Shown here: piece after piece, positions 1-10,300 of the stretch | How positions within the stretch are numbered: position 1 is the stretch's first letter | Layout of the letters: each line of letters opens with the position of its first letter | Assembly: GCA_015501605.1 (NCBI GenBank) | Contig: JADNRZ010000019.1 | Coordinates: 62,001 to 126,000, forward strand | DNA length: 64,000 bases | Origin: Panaeolus papilionaceus | Lineage: Eukaryota; Basidiomycota; Agaricomycetes; Agaricales | Direction: 5' to 3' | Notes under the pieces: generated by a model | Told to the model about the DNA's origin: nothing | Databases searched by the model: none | What the model saw: the letters and a program-made list of their open reading frames with translations, nothing else | Made by a program: the position numbers and the translations under genes

Positions 1-360
1 CCGTGTCTTCCAGTAACTGCATAACCATGTATAGATATGCAAATGCATAAAGGTTTCGAGAAATTCAGAGTTTGTGTAGTTGGGAGGGTGGTGTTCGTAG
101 ATTTCGTCCAGCAAGGAAGGTCTTCCTGACAGCAGACCTAGGAGACCCCTGAGACGCACTTGCGAGACTAGAATACCCTTCATGATGTGTCAACCAGGTA
201 CCAGCCCGGAATGTGGGTACTCTAGTGCATACTAGAACACACCTGCCAATGCGCAAGAACGGTGAAACGGTCATAGGGAGAGAATGTGAAATAAGAGAAA
301 AGGAAAGAAAATGGTGAGGCAATCATACATGTCAGTCTATGGTGTGCCATCTGCACAAAT
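1..360. other. Left-edge region, no gene recognised
   Basis: I see no convincing coding region here. A minus-strand frame of 85 codons (65-322) has no recognisable motif, and its composition is that of pyrimidine-rich non-coding DNA read as protein. None of the array modules described further on is clearly recognisable in this segment. Confidence 0.4.
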
Positions 361-770
361 GTTATTTTGTGTGTGGAAACTCTGTAACGTTAGTGTATTG
401 TAATGAAAATCCACTTACCATTATATAGATTGTTTCATAATCTTCAAGTGTGTGTGGAAACGGGAAAGAGTGTCCGCAAACTCTCAATTGCGTGTGCAAA
501 CTCGCAAGTGCGTGTCTACAACTTCCAAACACGAGAGTCCGAATGTTCAAAAGGGCAGGCCAAACTTTGAAATGAGTGTCCAAACTTTGAAAACATGTAT
601 TGAAACCTAAAAAATATGTGTCCAAAAATTTGGAAAGACATTCAAACTTTCGGGTGTGTCCGTAAAACACTCGAAGGTGTTCGTAAAGTTGGGAAGTGCA
701 TTGAGACCCTAAAAATTTGTCTTAAAAGGCGATAGGATTCGGCGTAAACCGTTCGAAACTGGTGGTGTAA
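360..770. repeat. Degenerate short-repeat tract (GTGT-CCAAACTTTGAA-like words)
   Basis: About twenty irregularly spaced variants of a word of the form GTGTCCAAACTTTGAA or GTGTGGAAACTC occur here, for example around 376, 432, 475, 500, 552, 576, 618 and 655. Spacing is roughly 15-25 bp and the copies are very divergent, so this is an old low-order tandem repeat rather than a fresh satellite. No counterpart is obvious in the other array units. Confidence 0.5.
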
Positions 771-1700
771 AGGCTGACAGAGCTCACAATGTCGGGTAAA
801 ACTTCCTTAGAGAACACGTTCGCACACGCTTTCCAATGTATTTCTCGAATATGGGCAAATTATCTGAGTTTTGACCACCGTTTTGACGTTTATACATCCT
901 GTCCAGAGTTTCCACACTCACTTCGAAGGTTCCTACATACACCTGTTGGGAGTTCCCGCATGTGTACTCGAAATTCGGAGGCTCAATTCATACTTCAAGT
1001 TTGATTTTATAAATGGTAAAGGTCAAAATCGCAAATCGAAAGGAAGATCAAAGGTAACAATCGAGACTTGTCAATTGTGATGATGTGTTTTCCATGTAAA
1101 GATAAGAATATTGAGAGTACGAGGAGAGGGTGGGTGGGAAAAGAAAAAAGGATAAAATGCTGAGCCGAGCGACAAGTCGTCGCGCCGACTGGAGAGCGAG
1201 GCGAAGTGATAATGAAAGTACGAGGAGGGAAGTGTGGATGAGTCGTCAAGGGTTGACTCGCTCACGTGACCAAGAAGGTTGATCTGTGTGCGTGCACACA
1301 GATCACTCCAGGAGTGATTTTGGATGAGTTGTTTCACTTTGAATGTCGAGTTCAGTTGATGTGAGGTGGGTTGAATGGTCATTGAGAACTTTGGAGTTGG
1401 GGGGGAGGGAGGGAGGTTAGATTCGTGTTACATGTACCTCTCGAACACTGTGGCTTTGCGCGAGGCGCGTGTAACAGTAGATATAGGTAAGGAGTAGAGC
1501 AATTGTGGCTCACGTCGAACTCAGCGGCTGGATAAGACAGTAAGGGGGATACGCTCCGTCAATTGAACGTGATGTGCTGGAGTTGAATCGAGGCTGTCCT
1601 CGGCTTCATAGGTTGGCTGTATCAGAAGTTAAACGTTTCGTAGTATGATTGCTTGGTGTGAGTCTTCGTAAAAGAACGTAGAGAGACCAGAGCCGAGATC
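770..1700. other. Unassigned region at the left end of the array
   Basis: No gene is recognised. The part near 1312-1400 (TGATTTTG, then GTTGAATGGTCATTG and a G-run) resembles segments near 11455-11510, 18360-18400 and 40135-40180 that open a module in other units, so array homology probably begins around here. Small overlapping frames (789-1004 plus, 1071-1382 minus) have no family features. Confidence 0.35.
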
Positions 1701-1712
1701 CTTGCCCAGGTA

Positions 1713-1778
1713 ATGTCTCCCAACTCTGACGGTGCTCCCATCATCGTCCTCATCCGCCGCTCCGTGGCTTTTCTACTC
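1713..1778 (+). other. Candidate small coding exon
   Basis: Twenty-two open codons run from an ATG at 1713, which lies four bases after a possible CCCAG acceptor, to a GTAAGT donor at 1779. The peptide is short and unrecognised. The CCCAGGTAAT context recurs at about 8345 and a related one at 20107, 29710, 46522 and 55640, at the start of R4 modules. The call rests only on splice-like borders; a chance open frame of this size is quite possible. Confidence 0.2.
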
Positions 1779-1779
1779 G

Positions 1780-2240
1780 TAAGTTTACTGGGGTGTAAAT
1801 CGTATCGCTCATTTGTGGTCCTAATGTTGTTTACATGTACATTTTTCTCCTATCCGTTGGTGTTGTGTATGATAGACCCTCGCTAGCGATATACGATCAC
1901 CCTCGTCACCTATATGCACCTGTGTCACTGGGTCGAAGATCGTCTACTCTCTCAGCATGACCTAAACCCGCCTGAGTTGTACCTGCATGTTGCTAAAAGC
2001 ATGGATCGCGACTCCTGCTCCTTTTTACACCGTTGTGGATGGAAGTCATCTCGCCGTGCCTACTAAGCCCCAGATGAGAGTGACGAAGAGAGAACACGGT
2101 CAGCGCATCCGCACGCGCGACGATGGGCCGTAGATCTCGATGCCCTCCGAGTCCATGGTGGTACGTGTGACAGTTTGGCTGAGGAGAATGAAGCCTACGT
2201 TTGCACAAAATGGCGCCCCTCAGCGGCTGGTCAATTGATT
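1780..2240 (+). repeat. R2 module (copy 1)
   Basis: This is homologous to the blocks at 9480-9890, 20890-21300, 30850-31262, 47490-47790 and 56740-57165. Shared landmarks are TCATTTGTGGTC near the start, CGCCTGAGTTGT followed by GATCGCGACTC, and a closing GTTTGGCTGAG-GAAGCC-TTTGC segment. No open frame is maintained across copies, so it is treated as a non-coding repeat or gene relic. Confidence 0.55.
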
Positions 2241-3250
2241 TGCTGTATTCGTTTTTTTCCTTCGTTCCCTTCTTTTTCACACGTTATTCAATACTCACAG
2301 ATTTTCTGATTTCCTCTGCTTCAGTCCCTCTTTTTCGTGAACTCATAATCAATGTGTCATGTTGTTAACCATCTTTATCCGATTTCTCTTCTTTCTGGTG
2401 TGTTGCTCCTCAATGTGTCCTTATTCTGTTCTTGATGCCCATTTCCCGCTCTGTCCACGTCAAGGTAGGATAGTCATCTCCCAAAATTCTTCTTCGCTAT
2501 ATTCTATTCTCTTTTAACCCCCCGCTGTTCACTCTTCTCCGTTGTTCATCCAAACTGTCACTTCGTTTTCAGTGAAAGTGACCTTTGATTCGCGCGAGGA
2601 TCAGCGAGCAAGTAAGGGAGCGCAGAACTTGTCATCTGGTATCTACCTTCTTCTGAATGTATTAATGGGAGTATGTCGAACATTTGTCTCTGGTAGGGGG
2701 ATCCCTCACCTTGTCACAACAACATGCGGTGTCCAAGGAGATGTCCCTACCACCACTTCTGTTCATTGTGGGCCCAATTGTTGTCTCATATCCCAATATC
2801 CCGCTATTCTATGTCCTCTAGAATCTGCTCCCGATGCTCAAGCATTGTAAACAGATGGACATAATGGTTGAATTCAGCACCTCCCTATACATACATAGTC
2901 GTGAGTTTCACCATATCATTATTGAGCTCAACTGTGTCTAATATTTCGTCTCTTTAGATGTAATTATTAAACTTAATTGTTATAATATATCGCTTTACCT
3001 CCTTTCCTCGGCATGTTGTTTCAGTGTTCCCGTCGTTATTGCTTATCTTGAGGGTTACTGGCTTCGAAAAGGGATGGGTCTCTGGGGAGTACGTCTGCCC
3101 TGTCTGATATAGCCAAGGAATCATGGCACAAGTGGTATGTCCCTCGCTCCTGTTCATATGAATCACCCCCTTCGTCATTCCATGCCGCTTGGTTATCGTT
3201 TGGACCGTAATCCGTTTTGTCATCCTAACCAGTGAGATCAACGTCTTGAC
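2240..3250 (+). repeat. R3 module, subtype A (copy 1), with flanking R2 end
   Basis: After a pyrimidine-rich stretch, the sequence joins a module shared with 12810-13420, 34570-35190 and 60330-60960. It contains an intron-like unit: donor GTGAGT at 2899 and acceptor TTTAG just before ATGTAATTATTA near 2960. It continues into a conserved block with GGGATGG-TCTGGGGAGTACGTC and CTGATATAGCCAAGG. Reading frames are broken in every copy. A 102-codon frame at 2542-2850 is not conserved. Confidence 0.55.
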
Positions 3251-4090
3251 ATTCCTCTATCGCCTACGCCAGTTCCTACCTACATTTACGCCGAACCACC
3301 CTACCGCTCCCAGCCTCCCACTGTCAACAATCAAGCAAACCACAAAATAGCAGTCTCCACATACACCAATCTACCTTCCAAAGCCTCTCCCGTCCCCTTT
3401 ATGCGTCCCAAAAGTCCGATTTTGCGTCCTCTATCCTCAGGCTTTTAACCTTATCGGGAGTCTGTCGGGCTGTTGGTCGGTTCATATCATGAATTGAATC
3501 GTCCTCTGGTTGGTTCGCACACTCTACTCTTAGCACTTCGCTGCGCGTTACAGCCGCTCTTCATTCAGCTCTGATTGTATCTATCTTTGCCATTGTCGCC
3601 AGTGCACTCATCGTCACATGGGATACCAACCACTGTCGCCTCTTAAATTACCAATCGCAATTCCAGCTCTACTTGTGCTCATCCGCTAGACTCTTCAATA
3701 CGCTCACTTACTCTCTTGGCTTCGCTCTCACTAGCAATTCGGTCATTCGGTTAACACCCCGCTCGTCTCTTCCACCTCTGTTTTGAATGTTGCTGTTTCA
3801 TCCAAGTATCTTCCCAACGCATGACTGTACCTCCGCGACAACTACCGGTATTTATATCGATTGCCCTTGCCACCTCATCGATCATCATCATCGCTGTCGT
3901 TGCAGGTGTGTCGATATCACACGAAGCACCCGTTTTTACGGTCCTCTCACTCACATATGCATTCAATCGTCGTTACGGCCGCGTTAACGCCACAACTCAC
4001 AATAACACCATGCGCCTCTGTCTTAAAATATCATTTTTCCCCGGAGTCCTCATCGTGATTTTAACTCCCTTGCAGTGGAGCCATGGTAGG
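3250..4090 (+). repeat. GTPase 5' distal flank with membrane-like reading-frame relic (copy 1)
   Basis: The block recurs upstream of every GTPase copy, at about 13480-14280, 23520-24075, 35200-36010, 49930-50480 and 61000-61830. In this copy a 105-codon frame (3821-4138) gives a hydrophobic stretch of about 20 residues near its start (ISIALATSSIIIIAVVAG) and another near its end. The corresponding frame is shifted or stopped in other copies, so it is a relic or chance frame. A possible regulatory role for the GTPase is open. Confidence 0.4.
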
Positions 4091-4446
4091 ACGTCATCGA
4101 CGTCGATATTCAATGTTTCATATGTTCCAGCAGGTTGACGGTGGCAGGCAACCGGAGAGGTAATTTCCCAGAAGCGGCCGACGAGGGAAAGGACCAGGAT
4201 GACACGGATGTTTGACTGTGGGAGTGAGCAGTGCTGAATGTCCCATGATAGCGCACTCGCCTCGGTCGTGGGTTTTTAATTTAGACTGAGCGTGTATGAG
4301 AAAGGGAGGGTGTAAAGTCGCCCAAGATCAGATTCAGGTCGACGACCTGAGTTGGACAGATATCCACTACCCTTAGACATCCCACTACCCTTAGAGTGCC
4401 GGGTATCTACCTATCTCTACGTTTCTTAACCCAGTATTTTACTTCA
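4090..4446 (+). promoter_or_regulatory. Upstream region of GTPase copy 1, shortened
   Basis: The region shares GGTTGACGGTGGCAGG, CGGCCGACGAGG and GAAAGGGAGGGTGTAAAG with the other five GTPase promoters. It lacks about 200 bp that all others keep. The imperfect palindrome ends 98 bp before the ATG here, against about 290-310 bp elsewhere. The deletion junction lies at about 4380-4396, beside a local duplication of the 14-nt word CCACTACCCTTAGA. Confidence 0.6.
4335..4349. promoter_or_regulatory. Promoter palindrome (copy 1)
   Basis: Inverted repeat CAGGTCG-A-CGACCTG. It sits at the same place in all six GTPase promoters: 14546-14560, 24336-24350, 36261-36275, 50753-50767 and 62096-62110. Copies 2 and 4 have CGGGT/ACCTG arms and copy 6 has CGGGT/ACCCG, so pairing is kept as G-C, G-T or A-T. 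It could bind a dimeric regulator or fold in RNA; neither is shown. Confidence 0.5.
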
Positions 4447-6085
4447 ATGACCAGTACTTCAACAAGGAAATATAAAAAAATCACGGTCACTGAGCCTGTC
4501 TCTGTTACACAAGTCGGCGAAGAGAGCTCAATCCGTGGTACTTGTAAAGTGCTGTGAGTGAACACATACAGTTGTTCTTCTACAATTATACCTCTGACAT
4601 CGTTCTGACTATAGCATCATGGGTCCAACGGGATCAGGAAAAAGCTCCGTGAGCATATGTTTAGCACTTAATACCGCACGCACAGGAATAATACTCAAGA
4701 TTCTGATTGTCCATTTTTGTTTGGAATGTCTAGTTCATAGAGGCGCTTGGCCTCAAGGGCACCTCGAGAATATCCAGCAATGGCCTTGATGGCTGCACGC
4801 AAACCATATCTGCCTACTGTTTAAACAATGTCACTCGAAATGGTTCTGTGATTTACCTTGTGGACTCGCCTGGGTTCGCAGATAGCAAGATATCGGAGAT
4901 GTCTATTGTTACCATGTTACAGAGATGGATAAAACAGAATGGGTGAGTCTTCTTCTGCTCATTGTTCTTAGTTATGGCCTTTTTTCTTAATTTCCATGAT
5001 TATTCGCACCACTAATGAAATACATGCTTCATCAGTGTTTTTCATCGCATACTGTACTTCACACCAATCACAGCTGTTAGGTTACCAGGAAGTCATCGAC
5101 AGGTTCTACAAACATTCCAGGCTCTAAGCGGCATCAAAGCAGCAGTTGAAATATCGATAGTAACCTCGATGTGGGACAATATATGGGGTGAGCGTCCAGC
5201 AACACGTGCAGAGAAGACATATGAACAGCTTCAGGATAATATATGGAAGGTTTCTTACTTTCTTACCTATTAGTCTGATCCAGTTCTGATCAATGCATTC
5301 ATCTGTCTACTTAGGATTTCATTGAAGCTGGAGCTCAAATCACAAAGTTTTACAACACAGAGGAATCAGCACTGTCCATTCTAGATGATGCTGTTGCACA
5401 GGGAACTGGCGGAGTTTTCTCCATAGAAGGTCATCGATACAACATCAAATCAAGTCCATTTGCAAACAACCTGCTCACTGATCTCCAAAATCGAATCCAG
5501 AACCTGCATTCTCATATACCAACCCTCACAGATGAGCTTGCTCAAGCCAAATCGCAGGGAGACGATCTGCTCTTGTTGACTATTCGCCCGAGGCTTCAAG
5601 AAGCTGTGACAGACCTGGCTCGATTCAAGAAGGAGCTTCAGGAGTCTGGTCTCCTTCCTCCCCCTCCCCCTCCTTCCTCCACCCATTCTCCAGTTTTGGA
5701 AGCTACCAGTACTGCTCCTGAGGAGGATGTTACAAATGGTGTTCAGCAATTGACTGACAGCCTTTCTGCACAGCCATCCTCCACTCACTTACCCATTGTC
5801 ATGCAAGGTAGTGATGACTTGGCCCCTGTACCCGCGCACGTCTCGAACAATGCCGATACTCATTCTGCCTTCAACAACAACCTGGCTATTGGGGTTGCTG
5901 AGACAGCGAGATCCTCGTCTCCTGCTATGGAGACTCCAAGCTCAACTCGACCCACGGCACAAGAGAACCAAGCTGTACAACAACAACAACTTACCCCAGC
6001 TCAGCGTGGTCCTGGGCGATTGACTCGTATTATGGCGATTATGAAATGCTGGGGTGACGCCGTTGGTGAGCGTCACGAGGACTGA
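4447..6085 (+). CDS. P-loop GTPase family protein, copy 1 (type I)
   Basis: The predicted CDS joins 4447..4553, 4615..4648, 4734..4942, 5036..5249 and 5315..6085, giving 444 aa. Seen in the sequence: G1 P-loop GPTGSGKSS (residues 39-47), a possible G2 threonine in GCTQTI, G3 DSPG (91-94), and TSMWD in the G4 position (the K of TKxD replaced by M). These are followed by a FYNTEESAL segment, a predicted coiled coil (about 245-300), a Pro/Ser-rich linker starting with a run of prolines, and a conserved tail with MKCWGDAVGER. The layout fits AIG1/septin-like G-domain proteins that are expanded in mushroom-forming fungi. Substrate and role are unknown. The ATG was chosen because it is shared by all six copies. 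Introns are 61, 85, 93 and 65 nt, all GT-AG. The reading frame is intact but the proximal promoter is shortened. Confidence 0.88.
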
Positions 6086-6890
6086 GCACCTCAGTGAGTC
6101 TCGTAACCTGTTTCGCTTTTGAAAAATACCATTGAATGGTTTTCTGCCTAGTGGTATCACTACTGGTCGAGGTAGTCGACACTAGTTGTCAAGGCGCCAG
6201 GAGTGCGATGGGTTATATCAAAATTGTCGTACACTCTCTTGTTTTTCTCTGTCTCACGCTGTACCTTGTGCAACCCATGCTTCGTCGTTCAGGTTCAAAT
6301 ATTATCTGTTGTCTCCCTGTTTAGTTTGGCTACTTCCTCCTTCTCGTTGTATTTAATTCTTCCTACTGTCATTCACCTTAGTTTCGATTTTAAATTTTTT
6401 TCTGTACCTTCATTCTTCACGGTGTCTCCTCTGCGAGTTCCTTTGTAATGGACTCGATATAGTGACAATTTATCTATCTATCTGTCTCCGATGAAGAAAT
6501 CGTTGATGATTTTTCTGCGCATCAACCCTCCTGTCGAGCTGAATTAGAAATTTGACGGTAGGAACATGCTTTCTTCGGATGAGCGAGGATATAATGGGTT
6601 AATGTGATCTCTCGAAAGGGTTCATGTGTAAACATCATCAGGATTCAATTCCGTGAAATGATTATGTGTTTTATTGAATTAAATGTGGGCAAAAGGACGT
6701 GATTAGGGGGAATGATACGCGAAGACATTGTCAACGGGTGCGAGCATCGCCAAAAGGGCACTGGACGGAGTGGTTGTATCGAATAGGTCTCCATTCAGCA
6801 ACCATGATTTGCTAGCTCATGGATCGACGACTTCTTGCGTTGATTCCTTATTATCACTCGAGAGAAAGGATCTTTTTGCTCCTGGAATGA
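6086..6890 (+). repeat. R8: GTPase 3' UTR and downstream flank (copy 1)
   Basis: The sequence is conserved after type I genes (also 16511-17210 and 38186-39000). A likely 3' UTR intron runs 6094-6151, from donor GTGAGT nine bases after the stop to acceptor CCTAG. Further on are GGCGCCAGGAG, a TATC microrepeat near 6470, and an A/T-rich block (6600-6720) that could contain the 3' end. No separate gene is seen; small frames at 6136 and 6203 are not conserved. Confidence 0.5.
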
Positions 6891-7450
6891 ATTCTTGATC
6901 ATTCTGAGCGAGTATCTTTCGTGTTATCTTTTTGGCATGAGGGTCAGTTCGTTTTGCTCTTCCCTTCTCATTGTATGGCTAACATTCACCTTACATCACC
7001 CATCTCACTACTGTGATCCTACAGTCGACCATATCCTCGACTCTCAACCAAGCATCCTCCTCAATGTGCTCTGCAACAATTTGCGATCATGGCAATCTCT
7101 ATAGTTCCACTTTTCGCTCGTACACTGGCCTTGTCTCACTTTACATCCAACTCCGTCTCCCGATAAGCTGAAGTCTGCGTTTGCGAGGTATAGTACTAAT
7201 GCTGGTGAGTCAAGATTTCCTTATTTTCCTGTTCACACAGTCGTTTTATCCCCCTCCACTCACTCTTCTCTTTCCTTCGCTGGCCATACAAACTCTCTAC
7301 AGTCGCGTTCTTTTTGTTTCTTTCCTGCATATATATCCACCATAATATCACATTTGCGTTCACTTTCCTCTTTCAATACATATCGCTTCGCATTTTCCCA
7401 TCCACTTCTCGACTAGACCGTCTTATCGCTTTGGCTGTTTCATTTATGTT
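6890..7450 (+). repeat. R2 module, partial (copy 2)
   Basis: Matches the second half of R2: GTCGACC-TATCCTCGACTCTCAACC, then ACTGGCCTTGTCTCACTTTACATCC and GATAAGCTGAAGTCTGCG, ending at a GTGAGT donor near 7205. The first half is reduced. It is followed by a pyrimidine-rich spacer (7230-7430) shared with 18130-18340 and 39920-40110. Confidence 0.5.
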
Positions 7451-8340
7451 GAGTTGAGTCGAATGGTGGGGAAGGCTCCAGGAAGTATTTATAATAGACA
7501 AGTGGATACAACTCTCAACAAGGTTTCGTCGTTTTTACAGTCGTCCGAGTCGTTGTCCCTTGATGATGTGACCGTGACAACATTTCCACATTCGTGGATT
7601 GTCACCTCATTTTCCTCCCTTCCTCCTTCCACCATCTTCGCCTTCCCAACCATCACCTTGCGTTCATTCTGGGGTCCATCACTGTTAGAAAAACTGATAT
7701 CCAGTAATTCTGTGCTCTCGCGTATTCAGGTTCTCTATGCAAGTCTTTTTAGCAGATGACGAGATGGTTGAGTCCAGACCCTCCTTAATACATAGTCGTG
7801 AGTTCGGTTATTTAGCCATTGTATTCAACTCTGTCTAACGTTCGACCTGTTCAGATGTAATTATTAGACAGCAATTTAATAATAGATCTCATTTTCGACT
7901 TCTACTTGTTCATGTTGTCTCAGTTTTCGCATCGTCGTTGGTGCCAGTCCCCACTCGCCTGGAAGTGGGATGAGTATCGGAGAAGCCTACTCGTCAACAA
8001 TTGCCCCTGCATGTTTCCTCTTGCGTCGCTATTACTCCCTCAATCCCATCTTTCCATCCAATTCCTCTCCTCGCTCACGTCGCTTCAATGAGTGTATCCC
8101 CGGCTCTTTGCCTCTCCACCCCAACTTCTCGCTCCCGTCTTTCCAGTACACACGTCTCCCTCTGCTCCCATTACCCACTCTTCGTCTTGACTCATACTTT
8201 GTTTAATTGCTTCCCTTCACCTACATTTATCCTCCCTTGCTTATACACACATCCTTTCATTTCATAGCTCCCTCCCTCCATTCCTTTCTCTCTTATCCCT
8301 TAACTGATTCTCGTTCTCTAGCTCAGACTAACCGCCTATT
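7450..8340 (+). repeat. R3 module, subtype B (copy 1)
   Basis: Homologous to 19040-19600, 28790-29690, 45440-46490 and 54700-55630. Landmarks are GACAA-ATTTCCACATT, CATAGTCGTGAGTTCGG (donor at 7799) and TTCAGATGTAATTATTAGAC (acceptor at about 7854). A long C/T-rich stretch full of CTCC, TTCC and CTTTCCAG words follows. The frame at 7454-7759 (101 codons) is only partly shared with other copies. Confidence 0.5.
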
Positions 8341-8720
8341 CCCCAGGTAATCACTCTCAAGTCTCTGACGATGTCGCCGCCGTCGCACATCAATAGCGCT
8401 ACCATCAACGTCGACTCCCGCGTCATGGGTATCGGACCCACCTTCGCCATCTTCCCCGTCCTCATTGGCGCTCTCCTCATCCTCATACCCGACCCTTCAA
8501 CCTCTTGCTGTACACTTGAGCTCGCTCCTCATCCGCCGGACAAGATTTCCTTTACCTGACTCCGTAATTCTCCATTGCGCGCCAGATTGGTGATCACTTT
8601 CAGGAGGAGTCCATAGGACCACACAATACCGTCCCTCGTGAGTTCTCCCGACTAATATTTCGCGTTGCCGTTCACTAACGACATTTTGCTTGATTAGGTG
8701 TAATATCTGTAGCTTATAAC
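8340..8720 (+). repeat. R4 module with SKYINS-type relic (copy 1, divergent)
   Basis: This is the most diverged R4 copy. A CCCCAG acceptor-like site (about 8346) is followed by a frame related to the relic at 20107-20450. It keeps HINSATI, a cysteine pair and PPDK, but lacks the SLAILS part and ends in TGA at about 8558. The module then repeats the donor/acceptor pair: CTCGTGAGTTCTCCCGACTA near 8637 and TTGATTAGGTGTAAT near 8695. Confidence 0.45.
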
Positions 8721-9480
8721 TTGAATATCATGACAATTTTCTCTCTCTACCCCCTCGCATATTCCACGAATTTCCGAGGTCGCTTGCCTTATCTTTCCCG
8801 ATATGCTCCACACCTTGGAACTCAGCCTTTGTTGTGCGCCCACCAACAGGATCGTTCTCTTTGCCTCTTGTTCTCTACTCCCCATTTCATGCGAGCTCGT
8901 AGCCGCACTGCACTGATCCTCACGACTCAGGTTGTCGACTAGACAATATGCAGGGAGGACCACTTAACCAGTGAGTGCCTGTTTTTTCTATTATTGTACG
9001 TCCATCATTTCATCGTTACTGTCAGGAGTGATTTCAATTGTGTATATTTGAACATCGATCGTTCTCCGCAATTTATTTACTGGGGTTGTAGAGCCGTCAT
9101 CGCCGCGGGGCTGAGGGACGCGTTCCTTTATGTTGTCATGTCATCATATGAAATCATAACGGTTAGTTCATTTCAAGGTTTCTTTCTCGTTTTATAGCTG
9201 AAATTCGCCAAGTGTTACATGTAATACAGCGTCTTCCGCAAATCCCGTCCTTGCTCGTCGTGTTTTTCTATTTGCCATCGCCGCCTCACCTCATCCAACG
9301 CAACTCTATGACCATCTCCCACCCCGCTCTCCCCTTACGACACGCTCTCTCCTCATCACCACCAGCAGTACCGGCCATACCCTTCAAACTAAGACGCGCC
9401 CTAGGTTTCCTTCATGAGATCGTCTCGCTGAACGGATGTGTAGGTATTCATGCATGGGCGCGTCAGTGGTGACGGAAAGT
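8720..9480 (+). repeat. R4-R2 spacer (copy 1)
   Basis: Homologous to 20540-20890, 30140-30850, 46940-47490 and 56070-56740. Shared words include TCCACGAATTTCCGAGGTCGC, GCGCCCACCAACAGGATCG, CCAGTGAGTGCCTGTTTTTTC (a donor-like GTGAGT near 8970) and CTCCGCAAT-TATTTACTGGGG. No conserved reading frame was found. Confidence 0.45.
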
Positions 9481-10300
9481 GAAACGGGGTGTAGATCATA
9501 TGCCTCATTTGTGGTCTGGGTGGGTTTTGCATGTTCATTCTGCTTCTATCCTACTGATGTGGTGCATGATAACCCGTCGCAGTGATATACAAACACGCTC
9601 GTCAAATGTTTGCACCTGCGTCATTGCATTCCTCATTTACTTTCCCTCCATGACCTCAACCCGCCTGAGTTGTCCCTCGGTGTTGCTAGAATCATGGATC
9701 GTGACTCTAGCTCCCACTGGCGTCGTTGGGGGGACAGAATACGTTCGGTGCATCTGCACGCGTGACGATGATTCATAGAACGCGATGCCATCCATCGCGC
9801 AGTAGGTATCGTGGTACGGCTGAGAATTTGGCTGAGCAGTATAAAGCCTACGTTTGCGGAGAATGATAGCGCTGCTCATGCCGGTGAGCTGACTTTCTGT
9901 ATTCTTATTTGTCTTCGCACTGCTCTTTTTCGCGCGTGCGCTATTCTCGACTGCCTGGTATATTCATCATCAATGTGTCCTGTCCTTGACCCTCTTTGCT
10001 CCAGTTCTCTTCTTTCTGGCGCGTCTCTCCGCAATGTATCCTGATTCTGCCCTTGACGCCCACGTTTAATCCAGTTATGGCTCTGTAAATGTCAGATAGT
10101 CATATCACAACAAGCTTTCTTCAAACCTTCTTCGTGTCTTCATTTGTGTTCTCGTCTCCTGTGTCATACCTGGATTCTCGTTTAAACCCATTTTTCATAT
10201 ATCCTGTTTCCAGATCATACACGTCATTTTATCCTTGTCTTTTCATTCCCCTTTGTTGTGCTCATTTCTTCATCGCTCTCAGTCTCGTATATTGAGCAAT
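9480..10300 (+). repeat. R2 module, first of a pair (copy 3)
   Basis: Full R2 first-type copy, with GTCTGGGTGGGTTTTGC-ATGTTCATT near 9515, CGCCTGAGTTGTCCCT, GATCGTGACTCTAGCTCC and a closing TTTGGCTGAGCAGTATAAAGCC before GGTGAGC at about 9885. It is followed by a pyrimidine-rich arm (9900-10290) that recurs at 21300-21710, 31262-31690, 47800-48150 and 57170-57600. Its frames are not maintained. Confidence 0.5.

Noticed and set aside
3821..4138. 105-codon membrane-protein gene upstream of GTPase copy 1
   Set aside because: Hydrophobic segments look convincing in this copy but the frame is not maintained in the five homologous upstream regions.
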